Below are positions 42,354-53,086 of a stretch of DNA of 64,000 nucleotides, piece by piece. Position 1 is the stretch's first letter. Each line of letters begins with the position of its first letter. The translations under genes and the position numbers were made by a program. The stretch spans positions 153,301 through 217,300 of the forward strand of contig NZ_LMEP01000028.1 in the NCBI RefSeq assembly GCF_001426405.1. The letters are read 5' to 3'. This DNA comes from Streptomyces sp. Root1304. Its GTDB lineage: Bacteria; Actinomycetota; Actinomycetes; Streptomycetales; Streptomycetaceae. The notes below the pieces were generated by a model. That model saw nothing but the letters and a program-made list of their open reading frames with translations. It did no database searches and was not told the origin of the DNA.

Positions 42354-42845
42354 TCAGTGGCCGCCCTGCTCCTTGGCCCGCGCGTACGACTTCTCGATCT
42401 CTTCCTCGGCCTCGGCGCGACCGACCCAGTCGGCACCCTCGACCGACTTGCCCGGCTCCAGGTCCTTGTAGACCTCGAAGAAGTGCTGGATCTCCAGGCG
42501 GTCGAACTCCGCCACGTGGTGGATGTCCCGCAGGTGCTCCATGCGCGGGTCCGTCGCCGGGACGCACAGCAGCTTGTCGTCGCCGCCGGCCTCGTCCGTC
42601 ATACGGAACATGCCGATGGCGCGGCACTTGATCAGGCAGCCCGGGAACGTCGGCTCGTCGAGGATGACGAGCGCGTCCAGCGGGTCGCCGTCCTCGCCGA
42701 GGGTGTTCTCCACGTAGCCGTAGTCGGTCGGGTACGCCGTCGACGTGAACAGCCGACGGTCCAGGCGGATGCGACCCGTCTCGTGGTCGACCTCGTACTT
42801 GTTCCGCGATCCCTTCGGGATCTCGATGAGAACGTCGAACTCCAC
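42354..42845 (-). CDS. ppa: Inorganic pyrophosphatase
   Basis: 163-residue family I pyrophosphatase, which hydrolyses PPi to drive biosynthesis. It contains VEFDVLIEIPKGSRNKYEVDHETGRIRLDR, PTDYGYVENTLGEDGDPLDALVI with the metal-binding DGDPLD motif, KCRAIGMFRMTDEAGGDDKLLCVP and HHVAEFDRLEIQHFFEVYKDLEPGK. Normal length for the bacterial hexameric enzyme. The GTG start is preceded by AGGAGGAG; earlier in-frame codons lack one. Divergent from the carboxypeptidase gene. Confidence 0.96.
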   Translation of the reverse strand: MEFDVLIEIPKGSRNKYEVDHETGRIRLDRRLFTSTAYPTDYGYVENTLGEDGDPLDALVILDEPTFPGCLIKCRAIGMFRMTDEAGGDDKLLCVPATDPRMEHLRDIHHVAEFDRLEIQHFFEVYKDLEPGKSVEGADWVGRAEAEEEIEKSYARAKEQGGH

Positions 42846-42947
42846 GGGTGGCTCCTCCTGAATCAACACAAGTGAATGCTCGCGACGGCGCGCGGTGGTT
42901 AAGTGTCCCTCACGCACGTGTGTGATCGCGAAAGGGGCTGGTCAGCA

Positions 42948-44351
42948 ATGCCCGAGCCGAGGATGTGGCAGCTCACGGCGGGCTCCGCCGTCCTCGGTCT
43001 GGCCCTGGCCGCCGCGGCGGTGACCGCGGCCGGCCCGTGGGACTCGGGCCAGCGTACGGCCGAGCGGGCCCGCGCCGCCGCCCCGCAGGCGGGTGGCACA
43101 CGTCACTCCCCGGCCCCCGCACCCCCCGCACCCCGCCTCCCCGCACCCGCCCCCAGCGCCCCCGGCGTCCTCACCGCCCTGCACGCCCCCGCGCCCGGCA
43201 CCCGCCCCGCCGACCTCGCCGCCGTCCTCGTCCCCCTGCTCGCCGACCCCGGACTCGGCCCGCTGCGCACCGCCTCCGTCGTCGACACCGCCACCGGCAC
43301 CCAGCTGTACGGCGAAGGCGCGGGCACCCCCATGACCCCCGCCTCCACGGTGAAGATCGCCACCGTCGCCGCCGCGCTCTCCGCCCTCGGCCCCGACCAC
43401 CGCATCCCCACCACCGTCACCGCCACCCCCGACGGCACCACCGTCACCCTCGTCGGCGGCGGCGACCCCACCCTCGACCCCACCCGCCTCAAGGCCCTCG
43501 CGACCGACACCGCCCACGCCCTCAGGAAGCGGGGCACCACCTCCGTACGCCTCACACACGACACCCACCTCTACGAGGGCCCCCGAATCCACCCCATCGG
43601 CCCCAACGAGAACCTCGCCCCCGTCGTCGCCCTCATGACCCGCGAAGGACGCCTCGACGACAGCGCGAGCGGCCCCGCACCCCGCACCGCCGACCCCGCC
43701 GGCGACACCGCCACCGCCTTTGCCGCACTCCTCACCGAGGCGGGCATCACCGTCACCGGCGAACCGACCCCCGGCCGCGCCCCCAAGACCGCCCCCCTCG
43801 CCCGTACGTACTCCGCCCCCCTCGCCGACCTCGCCGAGCGCACCCTCACCCACAGCGACAACGACCTCGCCGAAGCCCTCGCCCGGCAGACCGCCCTCGC
43901 CCGGAAGCAGCCCGCGAGCTTCGACGGCGCCGGCCGGGCCGTACGCGAGGAACTCGGCCGCCTCGGCCTCCCCGTCACCGGCGCCCGCTTCGCCGACGGC
44001 AGCGGACTCGACCGCGACGACCGCGTCTCCGCCGCCCTCCTCACCGCCCTCCTCACCCGGGCGGCCGACCCCACCCGCCCCACCCTGCGCCCCCTCCTCA
44101 CCGGACTCCCCGTCGGCGGCTTCACCGGCACCCTCGCCGAACGCTTCGACACCACACCCGCCCGCGCCGGAGCCGGCCTCGTCCGCGCCAAGACCGGCAC
44201 CCTCACCGGCGTCAACACACTCGCCGGAACCGTCGTCACCCCCGACGGGCGCCTCCTCGCCTTCGCGTTCCTCGCCGGCCGCACCACCTCCCCGTACGAG
44301 GCACAGCCCGCCCTCGACCGGCTCTCCGCCGCCCTCGCCGCCCCGCGCTGA
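42948..44351 (+). CDS. dacB: D-alanyl-D-alanine carboxypeptidase/endopeptidase (PBP4, DacB family)
   Basis: 467 residues, exported and membrane-anchored by an N-terminal hydrophobic segment (about residues 8-30). An Ala/Pro-rich linker of about 40 residues follows, then the penicillin-binding domain with SxxK in PASTVKIA (active Ser about residue 131), SxN in THSDNDLAEAL and KTG in RAKTGTLTGVNTLAG. It trims peptide stems of peptidoglycan. The gene uses C at third positions to an extreme degree. The ATG lies near GAAAGGGG. No other gene shares its strand closely except the metalloprotease, 94 bp downstream. Confidence 0.93.
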   Translation: MPEPRMWQLTAGSAVLGLALAAAAVTAAGPWDSGQRTAERARAAAPQAGGTRHSPAPAPPAPRLPAPAPSAPGVLTALHAPAPGTRPADLAAVLVPLLADPGLGPLRTASVVDTATGTQLYGEGAGTPMTPASTVKIATVAAALSALGPDHRIPTTVTATPDGTTVTLVGGGDPTLDPTRLKALATDTAHALRKRGTTSVRLTHDTHLYEGPRIHPIGPNENLAPVVALMTREGRLDDSASGPAPRTADPAGDTATAFAALLTEAGITVTGEPTPGRAPKTAPLARTYSAPLADLAERTLTHSDNDLAEALARQTALARKQPASFDGAGRAVREELGRLGLPVTGARFADGSGLDRDDRVSAALLTALLTRAADPTRPTLRPLLTGLPVGGFTGTLAERFDTTPARAGAGLVRAKTGTLTGVNTLAGTVVTPDGRLLAFAFLAGRTTSPYEAQPALDRLSAALAAPR

Positions 44352-44445
44352 CCCCCGCCCGACCCCCTCCGGGCCCCCGCCCCGACCCGCACCGAAGCCG
44401 TCCCGAACCCACACCGAACGGCCCCCGAGACCGTACGGTTGACGC

Positions 44446-45582
44446 ATGACGAGCATCGGTGGCGCAGGCACATCAGGGATGGTCGACTGGAACCTCGCGG
44501 TCGCGACCGCGACCCGCCTCGTGCGGCCCGGACCCGAAGTCGGCCGCGACGAGGCCCGCGAGGTCGTCGCCGAACTCCGCAGGCACGCCAAGGCCTCGGA
44601 AGAACACGTCCGCGCCTACACCCGGATGATCCCCGAGGGCACCGAACCGCACGACACCCCCGTCCTCGTCGTCGACCGCGCCGGCTGGATCAGGGCCAAC
44701 GTCGCCGGCTTCCGCGAACTCCTCACCCCGCTCCTCGGCAAGATGCAGGACCGCCGCTCCGCCAACCCCGGCAGCGCCGTCCTCGGCGCCGTCGGCGGCA
44801 AGGTCACCGGCGTCGAACTCGGCATGCTCCTGTCCTTCCTGGCCTCCCGCATCCTCGGCCAGTACGAGACCTTCGCCCCCGCCACCCCCGACCTCCCCGG
44901 CGGGCCCGGCGGCGGCCGCCTCCTCCTCGTCGCCCCCAACATCGTCCACGTCGAGCGCGAACTCGACGTCTCTCCCCACGACTTCCGCCTCTGGGTCTGC
45001 CTCCACGAGGAGACCCACCGCACCCAGTTCACCGCCGTCCCCTGGCTGCGCGACCACCTCCAGGGCGAAATCCAGTCGTTCCTGGCCGCCACCGACGTCG
45101 ACCCCGGCACCGTCGTCGAACGCCTCCGCGAAGCCGCCCAGACCCTCGCCGGCGGCCGACCCGAGGCCGAGGAGGGCGAACCCGCCCCCTCCTTCGTCGA
45201 ACTCGTCCAGACCCCCGAACAGCGCGAGATCCTCGGCCGCCTCACCGCCGTCATGTCCCTCCTCGAAGGCCACGCCGACTACGTCATGGACGGCGTCGGA
45301 CCCCAGGTCGTGCCCTCCGTCGCCGAGATCCGCGAGAAGTTCCAGCAGCGCCGCGCCCGCGGCGCCTCCCGCGTCGACCTCGCCCTGCGCAAGCTCCTCG
45401 GCCTCGACGCCAAGCTCCGCCAGTACCGCGACGGCGAACGCTTCGTCCGCGCCGTCGTCGACGAGGTCGGCATGGACGGCTTCAACCGCGTCTGGACCTC
45501 GCCCAACACGCTCCCCACCAAGACCGAGATCGCCGCCCCCGCCGACTGGATCGCGAGGGTGCACCGTAAGGCAGACTCGTGA
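44446..45582 (+). CDS. Zinc-dependent metalloprotease (DUF2342 / F420-biosynthesis-associated family)
   Basis: 378 residues, soluble. The metalloprotease motif HEETHRTQF (HExxH) lies at about residues 188-196, with a downstream Glu/His in MSLLEGHADYVMDGV as likely third ligand. The family is annotated as zicin-like or as coenzyme F420 biosynthesis-associated, mostly by co-occurrence; the activity is not established. TACGGT is six bases before ATG and no Shine-Dalgarno is seen, so the transcript may be leaderless. It precedes tilS and hpt as in other actinobacteria. Confidence 0.87.
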   Translation: MTSIGGAGTSGMVDWNLAVATATRLVRPGPEVGRDEAREVVAELRRHAKASEEHVRAYTRMIPEGTEPHDTPVLVVDRAGWIRANVAGFRELLTPLLGKMQDRRSANPGSAVLGAVGGKVTGVELGMLLSFLASRILGQYETFAPATPDLPGGPGGGRLLLVAPNIVHVERELDVSPHDFRLWVCLHEETHRTQFTAVPWLRDHLQGEIQSFLAATDVDPGTVVERLREAAQTLAGGRPEAEEGEPAPSFVELVQTPEQREILGRLTAVMSLLEGHADYVMDGVGPQVVPSVAEIREKFQQRRARGASRVDLALRKLLGLDAKLRQYRDGERFVRAVVDEVGMDGFNRVWTSPNTLPTKTEIAAPADWIARVHRKADS

Positions 45583-45787
45583 GACGGGTGCGGCAGACGA
45601 CACACGAACACGTCGGAACACCCCACCAATCACCCATCCGAGGGACCCTGAACAGAGGGTGAGGCGTGCAATGCTCGGGTAACGGCCGGGTTTCTGTCAC
45701 CATCGACGCACTCTGAGTGACCGAGCCCCTTTCCGACCGTTAAGACTCCGACCGAGGCACCCCACCCCATCACGAAGGGCACCGGAC

Positions 45788-46804
45788 ATGGGTCCCCATC
45801 CTGCGGTCGCGGCGATACGCCTGGCGGTCCGCCGCGTACTCCACGACGTTCTCACCGAGCACCAGACCGACCCCGCCACGGCGGACGACGGAACCCCCCT
45901 CGTTCTCGTCGCCTGCTCCGGAGGCGCCGACTCCATGGCGCTCGCCTCCGCCCTCGCCTTCGAGGCCCGCAAACTCCCCGTGCGCGCCGGCGGCATCACC
46001 GTCGACCACGGACTCCAGCACGGCTCCGACACCCGCGCCCGCGAGGTCGCCGGACGCATGACCGCCCTCGGCCTCACCCCCGTCGAGGCCGTCGCCGTCA
46101 CCGTCGGCCGCGAAGGAGGCCCCGAGGCCGCCGCCCGCGACGCCCGGTACGCGGCGCTGGACGCCGCCGCCGAGCGCCACGGAGCCACCGCGATCCTCCT
46201 CGGGCACACCCGCGACGACCAGGCCGAGACCGTCCTCCTCGGCCTCGCCCGCGGCTCCGGCATCCGCTCGCTCTCCGGCATGGCCGCCGTCTCCGGCTCC
46301 GCCGGCCGCTACCGGCGCCCCTTCCTCCGGCTCGACCGCCAGACCGTCCGCAAGGCCTGCGTCGCCCAGGAACTCGCCGTCTGGGACGACCCCCACAACA
46401 GCGACCCCGCCTACACCCGCTCCCGCCTCCGCCACGAAGGCCTCCCCGCCCTCGAGAAGGCCCTGGGCAAAGGCGTCGTCGAAGCCCTCGCCCGAACGGC
46501 CCAGCTCTCCCGCGACGACGCCGACGCCCTCGACACCTGGGCCGCCGACGCCGAGACCTCGGTACGCGACGAGGCGGGCGCCCTCGAATGCGCCAAGCTC
46601 CACGGACTGCCCCCCGCCGTACGCCGACGCGTCCTGCGCCGCGCCGTGATCGCCGAGGGCGCCCCCGCCGGCTCCCTCTTCGCCCGGCACATCGAGGAAG
46701 TCGACCGGCTCATCACCGGATGGCGCGGCCAAGGGGCCATCAACCTGCCCGGCCGCGTCGAAGCCCGTCGTCAGGGTGGCAGACTGGTCATCCGGCAAGG
46801 CTGA
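45788..46804 (+). CDS. tilS: tRNA(Ile) lysidine synthetase
   Basis: 338 residues. It attaches lysine to the wobble C34 of the AUA-reading isoleucine tRNA using ATP. The PP-loop SGGADSMALASALAFEA lies at about residues 43-58. GITVDHGLQHGS and AILLGHTRDDQAETVLLGLARGSGIRSLSGM are the second and third family motifs, and VWDDPHNSDPAYTRSRLRHEGLPALE the fourth. The C-terminal substrate-binding part is short, as in actinobacteria. GAAGGGCACC precedes ATG. It lies 26 bp upstream of hpt, probably one operon. Confidence 0.96.
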   Translation: MGPHPAVAAIRLAVRRVLHDVLTEHQTDPATADDGTPLVLVACSGGADSMALASALAFEARKLPVRAGGITVDHGLQHGSDTRAREVAGRMTALGLTPVEAVAVTVGREGGPEAAARDARYAALDAAAERHGATAILLGHTRDDQAETVLLGLARGSGIRSLSGMAAVSGSAGRYRRPFLRLDRQTVRKACVAQELAVWDDPHNSDPAYTRSRLRHEGLPALEKALGKGVVEALARTAQLSRDDADALDTWAADAETSVRDEAGALECAKLHGLPPAVRRRVLRRAVIAEGAPAGSLFARHIEEVDRLITGWRGQGAINLPGRVEARRQGGRLVIRQG

Positions 46805-46830
46805 CGCACGCTGCAACGAAAGTGACCCGG

Positions 46831-47385
46831 GTGAACGAGAAGGACATGGGCACCGACCTCCAGTCGGTGCTCATCACCAAGCAAGAGATCGACGCCAAGC
46901 TGGCAGAGCTGGCCGCGAAGATCGACGCGGAATACGCGGGCAAGGACCTGCTCATCGTCGGCGTCCTCAAGGGCGCCGTGATGGTGATGGCGGATCTGGC
47001 TCGCGCCCTTTCCACCCCCGTCACCATGGACTGGATGGCCGTCTCCTCCTACGGCGCCGGCACCCAGTCCTCGGGCGTCGTCAGGATCCTCAAGGACCTC
47101 GACACCGACATCAAGGGCAAGCACGTCCTGATCGTCGAGGACATCATCGACTCCGGCCTGACCCTGTCCTGGCTGCTGTCGAACCTCGGCTCGCGCGAGC
47201 CCGCCTCCCTGGAGGTGTGCACGCTCCTGCGCAAGCCCGAGGCGGCGAAGGTCGCGATCGACGTCAAGTGGATCGGTTTCGACATCCCCAACGAGTTCGT
47301 CGTCGGCTACGGCCTCGACTACGCCGAGAAGTACCGGAACCTTCCGTTCGTCGGCACGCTCGCCCCGCACGTCTACGGCGGCTGA
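46831..47385 (+). CDS. hpt: Hypoxanthine phosphoribosyltransferase
   Basis: 184-residue purine salvage enzyme converting hypoxanthine or guanine plus PRPP to IMP or GMP. It has LLIVGVLKGAVMVMADLARAL, MAVSSYGAGTQSSGVVRILKDLD, the PRPP loop VLIVEDIIDSGLTLSWLL and VVGYGLDYAEKYRNLPFVG. The GTG at 46831 is chosen; GTG at 46822 or ATG at 46846 are possible. Forms a block with tilS (26-bp gap) and is followed by a hairpin before ftsH. Confidence 0.95.
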   Translation: MNEKDMGTDLQSVLITKQEIDAKLAELAAKIDAEYAGKDLLIVGVLKGAVMVMADLARALSTPVTMDWMAVSSYGAGTQSSGVVRILKDLDTDIKGKHVLIVEDIIDSGLTLSWLLSNLGSREPASLEVCTLLRKPEAAKVAIDVKWIGFDIPNEFVVGYGLDYAEKYRNLPFVGTLAPHVYGG

Positions 47386-47411
47386 CGGTTCCGTCGCCAC
47401 GGGGAACCCGT

Positions 47412-47446
47412 ACCGCCTTCCCCCCGTTGAACCACGGGAAGGCGGT
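47412..47446. terminator. Hairpin after hpt
   Basis: ACCGCCTTCCC (47412-47422) / GGGAAGGCGGT (47436-47446) with a 13-base loop, 26 bp beyond the hpt stop and 111 bp before ftsH. Confidence 0.65.
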
Positions 47447-47557
47447 CGCGGGCGACGATGCTGAGGTACCGTCCGAAGAACAGCTTTTTCACACAGCAGC
47501 TCTCACAGCAGCATTTTCCTACGGGCAGGAGGGACGGGGCGTTCTCGCTCCGTATGG

Positions 47558-49573
<2,016 letters not shown>

Positions 49574-49593
49574 CCGCAGTACCCCGGAATGGC

Positions 49594-49633
49594 TGCCGCG
49601 CCCCCACAGGTTTTAGCCTGTGGGGGCGCGGCA
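49594..49633 (+). terminator. Terminator between ftsH and folE
   Basis: Perfect 17-bp inverted repeat (49594-49610 / 49617-49633) with TTTTAG loop and TTTCG after it, 20 bp past ftsH. It should separate folE from ftsH transcription and overlaps the folE promoter region. Confidence 0.82.
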
Positions 49634-49670
49634 TTTCGCGCACATCAGCCAGACGGAACGAGGCACAGAG

Positions 49671-50276
49671 ATGACCGACCCGGTGACGCTGGACGGCGAG
49701 GGCACGATCGGCGATTTCGACGAGAAGCGCGCCGAGGCGGCCGTACGCGAGCTCCTCATCGCGGTTGGCGAGAATCCGGACCGCGAGGGTTTGCTGCAGA
49801 CCCCTGCACGCGTTGCACGTGCATACAGGGAGTTGTTGGCCGGCATGAGGCAGGAGCCGGAGGATGTCCTGACCACGACTTTTGACCTCGGTCACGATGA
49901 AATGGTCCTCGTGAAGGACATTGAACTCGTTAGCTTCTGTGAACATCATTTGCTCCCGTTCCATGGTGTGGCCCATGTGGGCTACATCCCGGCGGAGAGC
50001 GGCAAGATCACGGGGCTCTCGAAGCTGGCCCGTCTCGTCGATGTCTTCGCGCGTCGTCCGCAGGTCCAGGAGCGCCTGACGACCCAGATCGCCGATTCGC
50101 TGATGAAGATCCTCGAAGCGCGCGGCGCGATCGTCGTCATCGAGGCCGAGCACATGTGCATGTCGGTACGCGGCATCCGCAAGCCGGGTGCGAAGACGAC
50201 CACCTCGGCGGTACGGGGTCAGCTTCGTGACGCCACGACGCGTGCCGAGGCCATGTCTCTGATACTGGCTCGCTAG
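49671..50276 (+). CDS. folE: GTP cyclohydrolase I
   Basis: 201-residue first enzyme of folate synthesis, converting GTP to dihydroneopterin triphosphate. Zinc ligands are in FCEHHLLPFHG (Cys and His) and EAEHMCMSVRG (Cys). LSKLARLVDVFARRPQVQERLTTQIADSL is also typical. Codon use between about 49790 and 49980 is unlike the surrounding genes, with many A/T third positions (GAT GAA, ATT GAA, CAT CAT TTG). It sits apart from the other fol genes, which are on the opposite strand. A hairpin terminator follows. Confidence 0.96.
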   Translation: MTDPVTLDGEGTIGDFDEKRAEAAVRELLIAVGENPDREGLLQTPARVARAYRELLAGMRQEPEDVLTTTFDLGHDEMVLVKDIELVSFCEHHLLPFHGVAHVGYIPAESGKITGLSKLARLVDVFARRPQVQERLTTQIADSLMKILEARGAIVVIEAEHMCMSVRGIRKPGAKTTTSAVRGQLRDATTRAEAMSLILAR

Positions 50277-50295
50277 TGGCGGGTCGTCCGCCTCG

Positions 50296-50350
50296 CTCCG
50301 TACCGTCCCCGATCAGCGGAGTCGATCGCTGATCAAGGGGCGGTACGGAG
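50296..50350. terminator. Long hairpin after folE
   Basis: Arms CTCCGTACCG..CCCC..GATCAGCG (50296-50318) and CGCTGATC..GGGG..GGTACGGAG (50327-50350) pair almost fully with a short loop, 19 bp past the folE stop. Confidence 0.78.
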
Positions 50351-50424
50351 TACGGGCCGGACCGGACCCTGGACGGCGACCGGACGGTCAGGGCGATGTC
50401 CGTGCCGGCCGTTAGTCTGCGTGG

Positions 50425-50952
50425 ATGATCGAGACGACCTGTGAAGACCGCCGTTTTCCGGATGCGCTGGCCGATGTCGCCCGTGTCGAGTTCGACTACG
50501 ACGACGGCGACGGGGTCGACTTCGAGCCGTACGACGACTTCGACTCGGCCGAGGAGACCACGGACTGGATCCGGCACTGGACCGGTGACCACGAGCTCGA
50601 CGGGGGCGTGTTCCGCGTCTTCGGGCAGGACGGGGCCGGCGGTCGTGTCGCCCTCTGGTGCGTGCGGGACGGGCGGTCGCTGGCCGAGCAGCCGCTGGTG
50701 TTCCTGGGGTCGGAGGGCGAGCGCGGTGTCGTCGCCGGGAACCTCTCCGACTTCCTGTGGGTGCTGGCGGACGGCTTCGGGCCGATGGAGGCGGCGCTGG
50801 ACCCGGAGGACGACCCCCGCCCGGACGCGGCTCTGGCCGAGCTCGCGGAGCGGCACGCGACCACTCCGCGCCGGACCGCCCGGGAGATCGTCACCGAGGC
50901 CCAGGCGGAGTTCCCGACCTTCTCCGACGACCTCGACAGGCTCTGCCGCTGA
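50425..50952 (+). CDS. Acidic SUKH-like hypothetical protein
   Basis: 175 residues, strongly acidic. VEFDYDDGDGVDFEPYDDFDSAEETTDWIRHWTG is followed by VFRVFGQDGAGGRVALWCVRDGRSLAEQPLVFLGSEGERGVVAGNLSDFLWVLADGFGPMEA, which resembles the core of SMI1/KNR4 (SUKH) proteins, often immunity proteins in bacteria. I cannot confirm the family without a profile search, and no toxin gene is nearby. TAGTCT is six bases before ATG, so possibly leaderless. Convergent with the DUF3180 gene, whose stop is 9 bp away. Confidence 0.6.
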   Translation: MIETTCEDRRFPDALADVARVEFDYDDGDGVDFEPYDDFDSAEETTDWIRHWTGDHELDGGVFRVFGQDGAGGRVALWCVRDGRSLAEQPLVFLGSEGERGVVAGNLSDFLWVLADGFGPMEAALDPEDDPRPDAALAELAERHATTPRRTAREIVTEAQAEFPTFSDDLDRLCR

Positions 50953-50961
50953 GCCGGGTCC

Positions 50962-51444
50962 TCAGACCCGCGCCTTGCCCGGCCCCTCGTCGTCGTCCTC
51001 CGGGAGCTTGCAGACGTGCTCAAGGAAGAGGGCGGCCGCGATGACGGCGACGCCCGCCGCCACCGAGAGGGCCGCGTAGAGGGCCTGGTCGCGGCGGGCC
51101 GGGACGTCCAGGGAGCCCAGGAGGAAGACGCCCGTGCCGCCGTACATGCCGGCGACCAGGGCGGCCACCAGGGCACTCGCCTGGCCGAAGACCACCGCGC
51201 GGGCCGCCATCAGGGGCTCGACGCCCTTCGCGCCGGGTCGGCGCTCGCGCTGGGCCTTGAGGCGGGTGCGGATCGACAGGGCGGTCGCGGTGAGGACGAC
51301 GGCGATCACGGCGAGGACGATGGGCGCGGCGATCGGCACGCTGGGGAGGGTGCCGACCGAGTCCCAGAGTTTGGCGGCACCCCAGGAGAGGATGCCGGCC
51401 ACGAGGAACAGTCCGGCGAGCACCTTCAGCCGCAGTTGTTTCAC
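50962..51444 (-). CDS. DUF3180 membrane protein
   Basis: 160 residues with four predicted membrane helices (about 8-25, 37-58, 78-102, 112-138) and a charged tail EDDDEGPGKARV. KQLRLKVLAGLFLVAGILSWGAAKLWDSVGTLPSVPIAAPIVLAVIAV fits DUF3180, a family found beside folK in actinobacteria (from memory). Function unknown. It is the last gene of the minus-strand fol cluster, 62 bp after folK. Confidence 0.82.
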   Translation of the reverse strand: MKQLRLKVLAGLFLVAGILSWGAAKLWDSVGTLPSVPIAAPIVLAVIAVVLTATALSIRTRLKAQRERRPGAKGVEPLMAARAVVFGQASALVAALVAGMYGGTGVFLLGSLDVPARRDQALYAALSVAAGVAVIAAALFLEHVCKLPEDDDEGPGKARV

Positions 51445-51506
51445 CGGGTGTCCTTCACGTGGTCGTCGGTCGTGGTTCGTGGGCGGTCTGCCACGAAGCG
51501 TAACGA

Positions 51507-52106
51507 CTACTCGGGCAGACGGAGTTCCAGGTCGGTGCGGCGTGTGACGCCTTCGCGGCCGACGGCGGCGAGGAGCTCGGTGACGGCGCCGCGGCCGGGG
51601 ATCACGGCCTCGGGGTCCACGTCGGCCCAGGGGGCGAGCACGAAGGCGCGCTCGTGGGCGCGGGGGTGCGGGAGGGTGAGGACGGGGTCGTCGGAGACCA
51701 CGTCGGCGTACGCGACGATGTCGACGTCGATGGTGCGGGCGCCCCAGCGCTCCTCGCGGACGCGGTGGAAGGCCTCCTCGACGGCGTGGGCGCGCTCCAG
51801 GAGGGAGGAGGGCGGCAGGGTCGTCTTCACGAGCGTCACGGCGTTGAAGTACGCGGGCTGGCTGCCGGGCTCGACGCCCCAGGGCTCCGTCTCGTACACG
51901 GGGGAGACCGCCTTGACCCGGAGGCCGGGGGTGTCCGCGAGGGCGTCGACGGCCCCCTGGAGGGTCTCCAGGCGGTTGCCGAGGTTGGCGCCGAGGGCGA
52001 TGACGGCCCAGCGCGGGTTGGAGAGGGTCACGTCGGCCGCGTCGACCGTCTCGACGACGGAGGCGGGTACGGGCTGGACGGTGGGGTCGCTGTGCGTCGG
52101 TTTCAT
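51507..52106 (-). CDS. folK: 2-amino-4-hydroxy-6-hydroxymethyldihydropteridine diphosphokinase
   Basis: 199 residues. It transfers pyrophosphate from ATP to 6-hydroxymethyldihydropterin. ALGANLGNRLETLQGAVDAL, VYETEPWGVEPGSQPAYFNAVTLV, REERWGARTIDVDIVAYADVV and TLPHPRAHERAFVLAPWADVDPEAVIP are all HPPK signatures. The N-terminal 30 residues are an extension with no motif. The start overlaps the stop of folB as ATGA, so they are co-translated. Confidence 0.96.
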   Translation of the reverse strand: MKPTHSDPTVQPVPASVVETVDAADVTLSNPRWAVIALGANLGNRLETLQGAVDALADTPGLRVKAVSPVYETEPWGVEPGSQPAYFNAVTLVKTTLPPSSLLERAHAVEEAFHRVREERWGARTIDVDIVAYADVVSDDPVLTLPHPRAHERAFVLAPWADVDPEAVIPGRGAVTELLAAVGREGVTRRTDLELRLPE

Positions 52107-52462
52107 CGTCGGCTCCGGGTGATCGTGATGGTCACGTCGTCGAAGGGCACGGTGATGGGCGCGTCCGGCTTGTGGACGACGACTTCCACCTCCTGGACCC
52201 CGGCGTGGCTGAGGCACTGCTGGGCGATGCGCTCGGCGAGGGTTTCGATGAGGTCGACGGGCTCGCCCTGGACGACGTCGACGACTTCCTCGGCGACGAT
52301 GCCGTAGTGCACGGTCTTCGTCAGGTCGTCGTCGGCGGCCGCCGGGCGGGTGTCCAGGCCGAGGACCAGGTCCACGATGAAGGTCTGGCCCTCCTCGCGC
52401 TCCTTGGGGAAGACGCCGTGGTGGCCCCGGGCCTTGAGGCCGCGCAGCGCGACACGATCCAC
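52103..52462 (-). CDS. folB: Dihydroneopterin aldolase
   Basis: 119 residues, standard length. It cleaves dihydroneopterin to 6-hydroxymethyldihydropterin and glycolaldehyde. VDRVALRGLKARGHHGVFPKEREEGQTFIVDLVLGLD with the catalytic Glu (KEREEGQTF), DLTKTVHYGIVAEEVVDVVQGEPVDLIETLAERIAQQCL and VEVVVHKPDAPI with the catalytic Lys. The GTG start agrees with the family N terminus; longer in-frame starts exist upstream. Overlaps folK by 4 bp. Confidence 0.95.
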   Translation of the reverse strand: MDRVALRGLKARGHHGVFPKEREEGQTFIVDLVLGLDTRPAAADDDLTKTVHYGIVAEEVVDVVQGEPVDLIETLAERIAQQCLSHAGVQEVEVVVHKPDAPITVPFDDVTITITRSRR

Positions 52463-52597
52463 GCGAATCACTCCTGCTGTCGTAGTTCGGGTGGCCACGC
52501 AGCCGGGTGCGGACGGCCGGGTGTCCATCGTCGAATCTACCTGCGGGCACCGACAGGGCTTGCCCGTGGGGGGCCGTGGGCGGGTCCGGGGCGGCTT

Positions 52598-53086
52598 CTA
52601 CGCGTCGTCCGGGCGGATGCCCTCGTCGCCGTCTCCCGCAGGCGGTTCCTCGGTTTCCCCGAGGACGGGGGAGGCGTGGTGGGACCAGATCCGCCAGCCT
52701 TCGGGTGTGTGGCGGAACACATTGGTGGCGACCACGAGCTGGCCGACCAGGGGTCCGAGTTCGGCGCCGTCCTCGGCGGGGCCGCCGCTGAGGATGTTCT
52801 CGGTGCAGGTGACGATCGCGGTGCCGCCGGCCAGGGAGATCTTCAGGTCGGTGAGGAAGAACTGGATGTACTCGGTGTTCGCCATGATCAGGGCGTACGA
52901 GCGGAGCACCTCGCCGCGGCCGGTGAGGACGGGCCAGCCGGGGTGGACGCAGGTGATGGGGGTGGCGCCGTCGTCGAGCCAGAGCGCGGAGACGGTCTCG
53001 AAGTCGCCGGTCTCCATGGCCTCGTAGAAGGCGGTGTTGGCGGCCTCGACGGCCGTCTCGTCGGCGCTGCGGCCCGTGCGGCTCAC
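52598..53086 (-). CDS. NTF2-like (SnoaL-type) protein inside the fol cluster
   Basis: 162-residue cone-fold protein. ETAVEAANTAFYEAMETGDFETVSALWLDDGATPITCVHPGWPVLTGRGEVLRSYALIMANTEYIQFFLTDLKISL with the family Trp and VFRHTPEGWRIWSHHASPVL. The NTF2/SnoaL_3 fold binds small molecules; no catalytic role is evident. The GTG start overlaps the stop of folP by 4 bp, so it is co-translated with folP, which suggests a part in pterin or folate metabolism (inference). A Glu/Asp-rich tail ends the protein. Confidence 0.85.
   Translation of the reverse strand: MSRTGRSADETAVEAANTAFYEAMETGDFETVSALWLDDGATPITCVHPGWPVLTGRGEVLRSYALIMANTEYIQFFLTDLKISLAGGTAIVTCTENILSGGPAEDGAELGPLVGQLVVATNVFRHTPEGWRIWSHHASPVLGETEEPPAGDGDEGIRPDDA

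Noticed and set aside
43000..44440. C-rich dacB region as a possible foreign insertion
   Set aside because: Codons are biased but the protein is a normal PBP4-type enzyme in conserved order with ppa and the metalloprotease; bias extends to neighbouring genes on both strands.
49814..49823. Third TGCACGTGCA copy as a regulatory site of the DUF397 type
   Set aside because: It lies inside folE coding sequence and lacks the flanking TCTGC and -35 part that the two promoter elements share.
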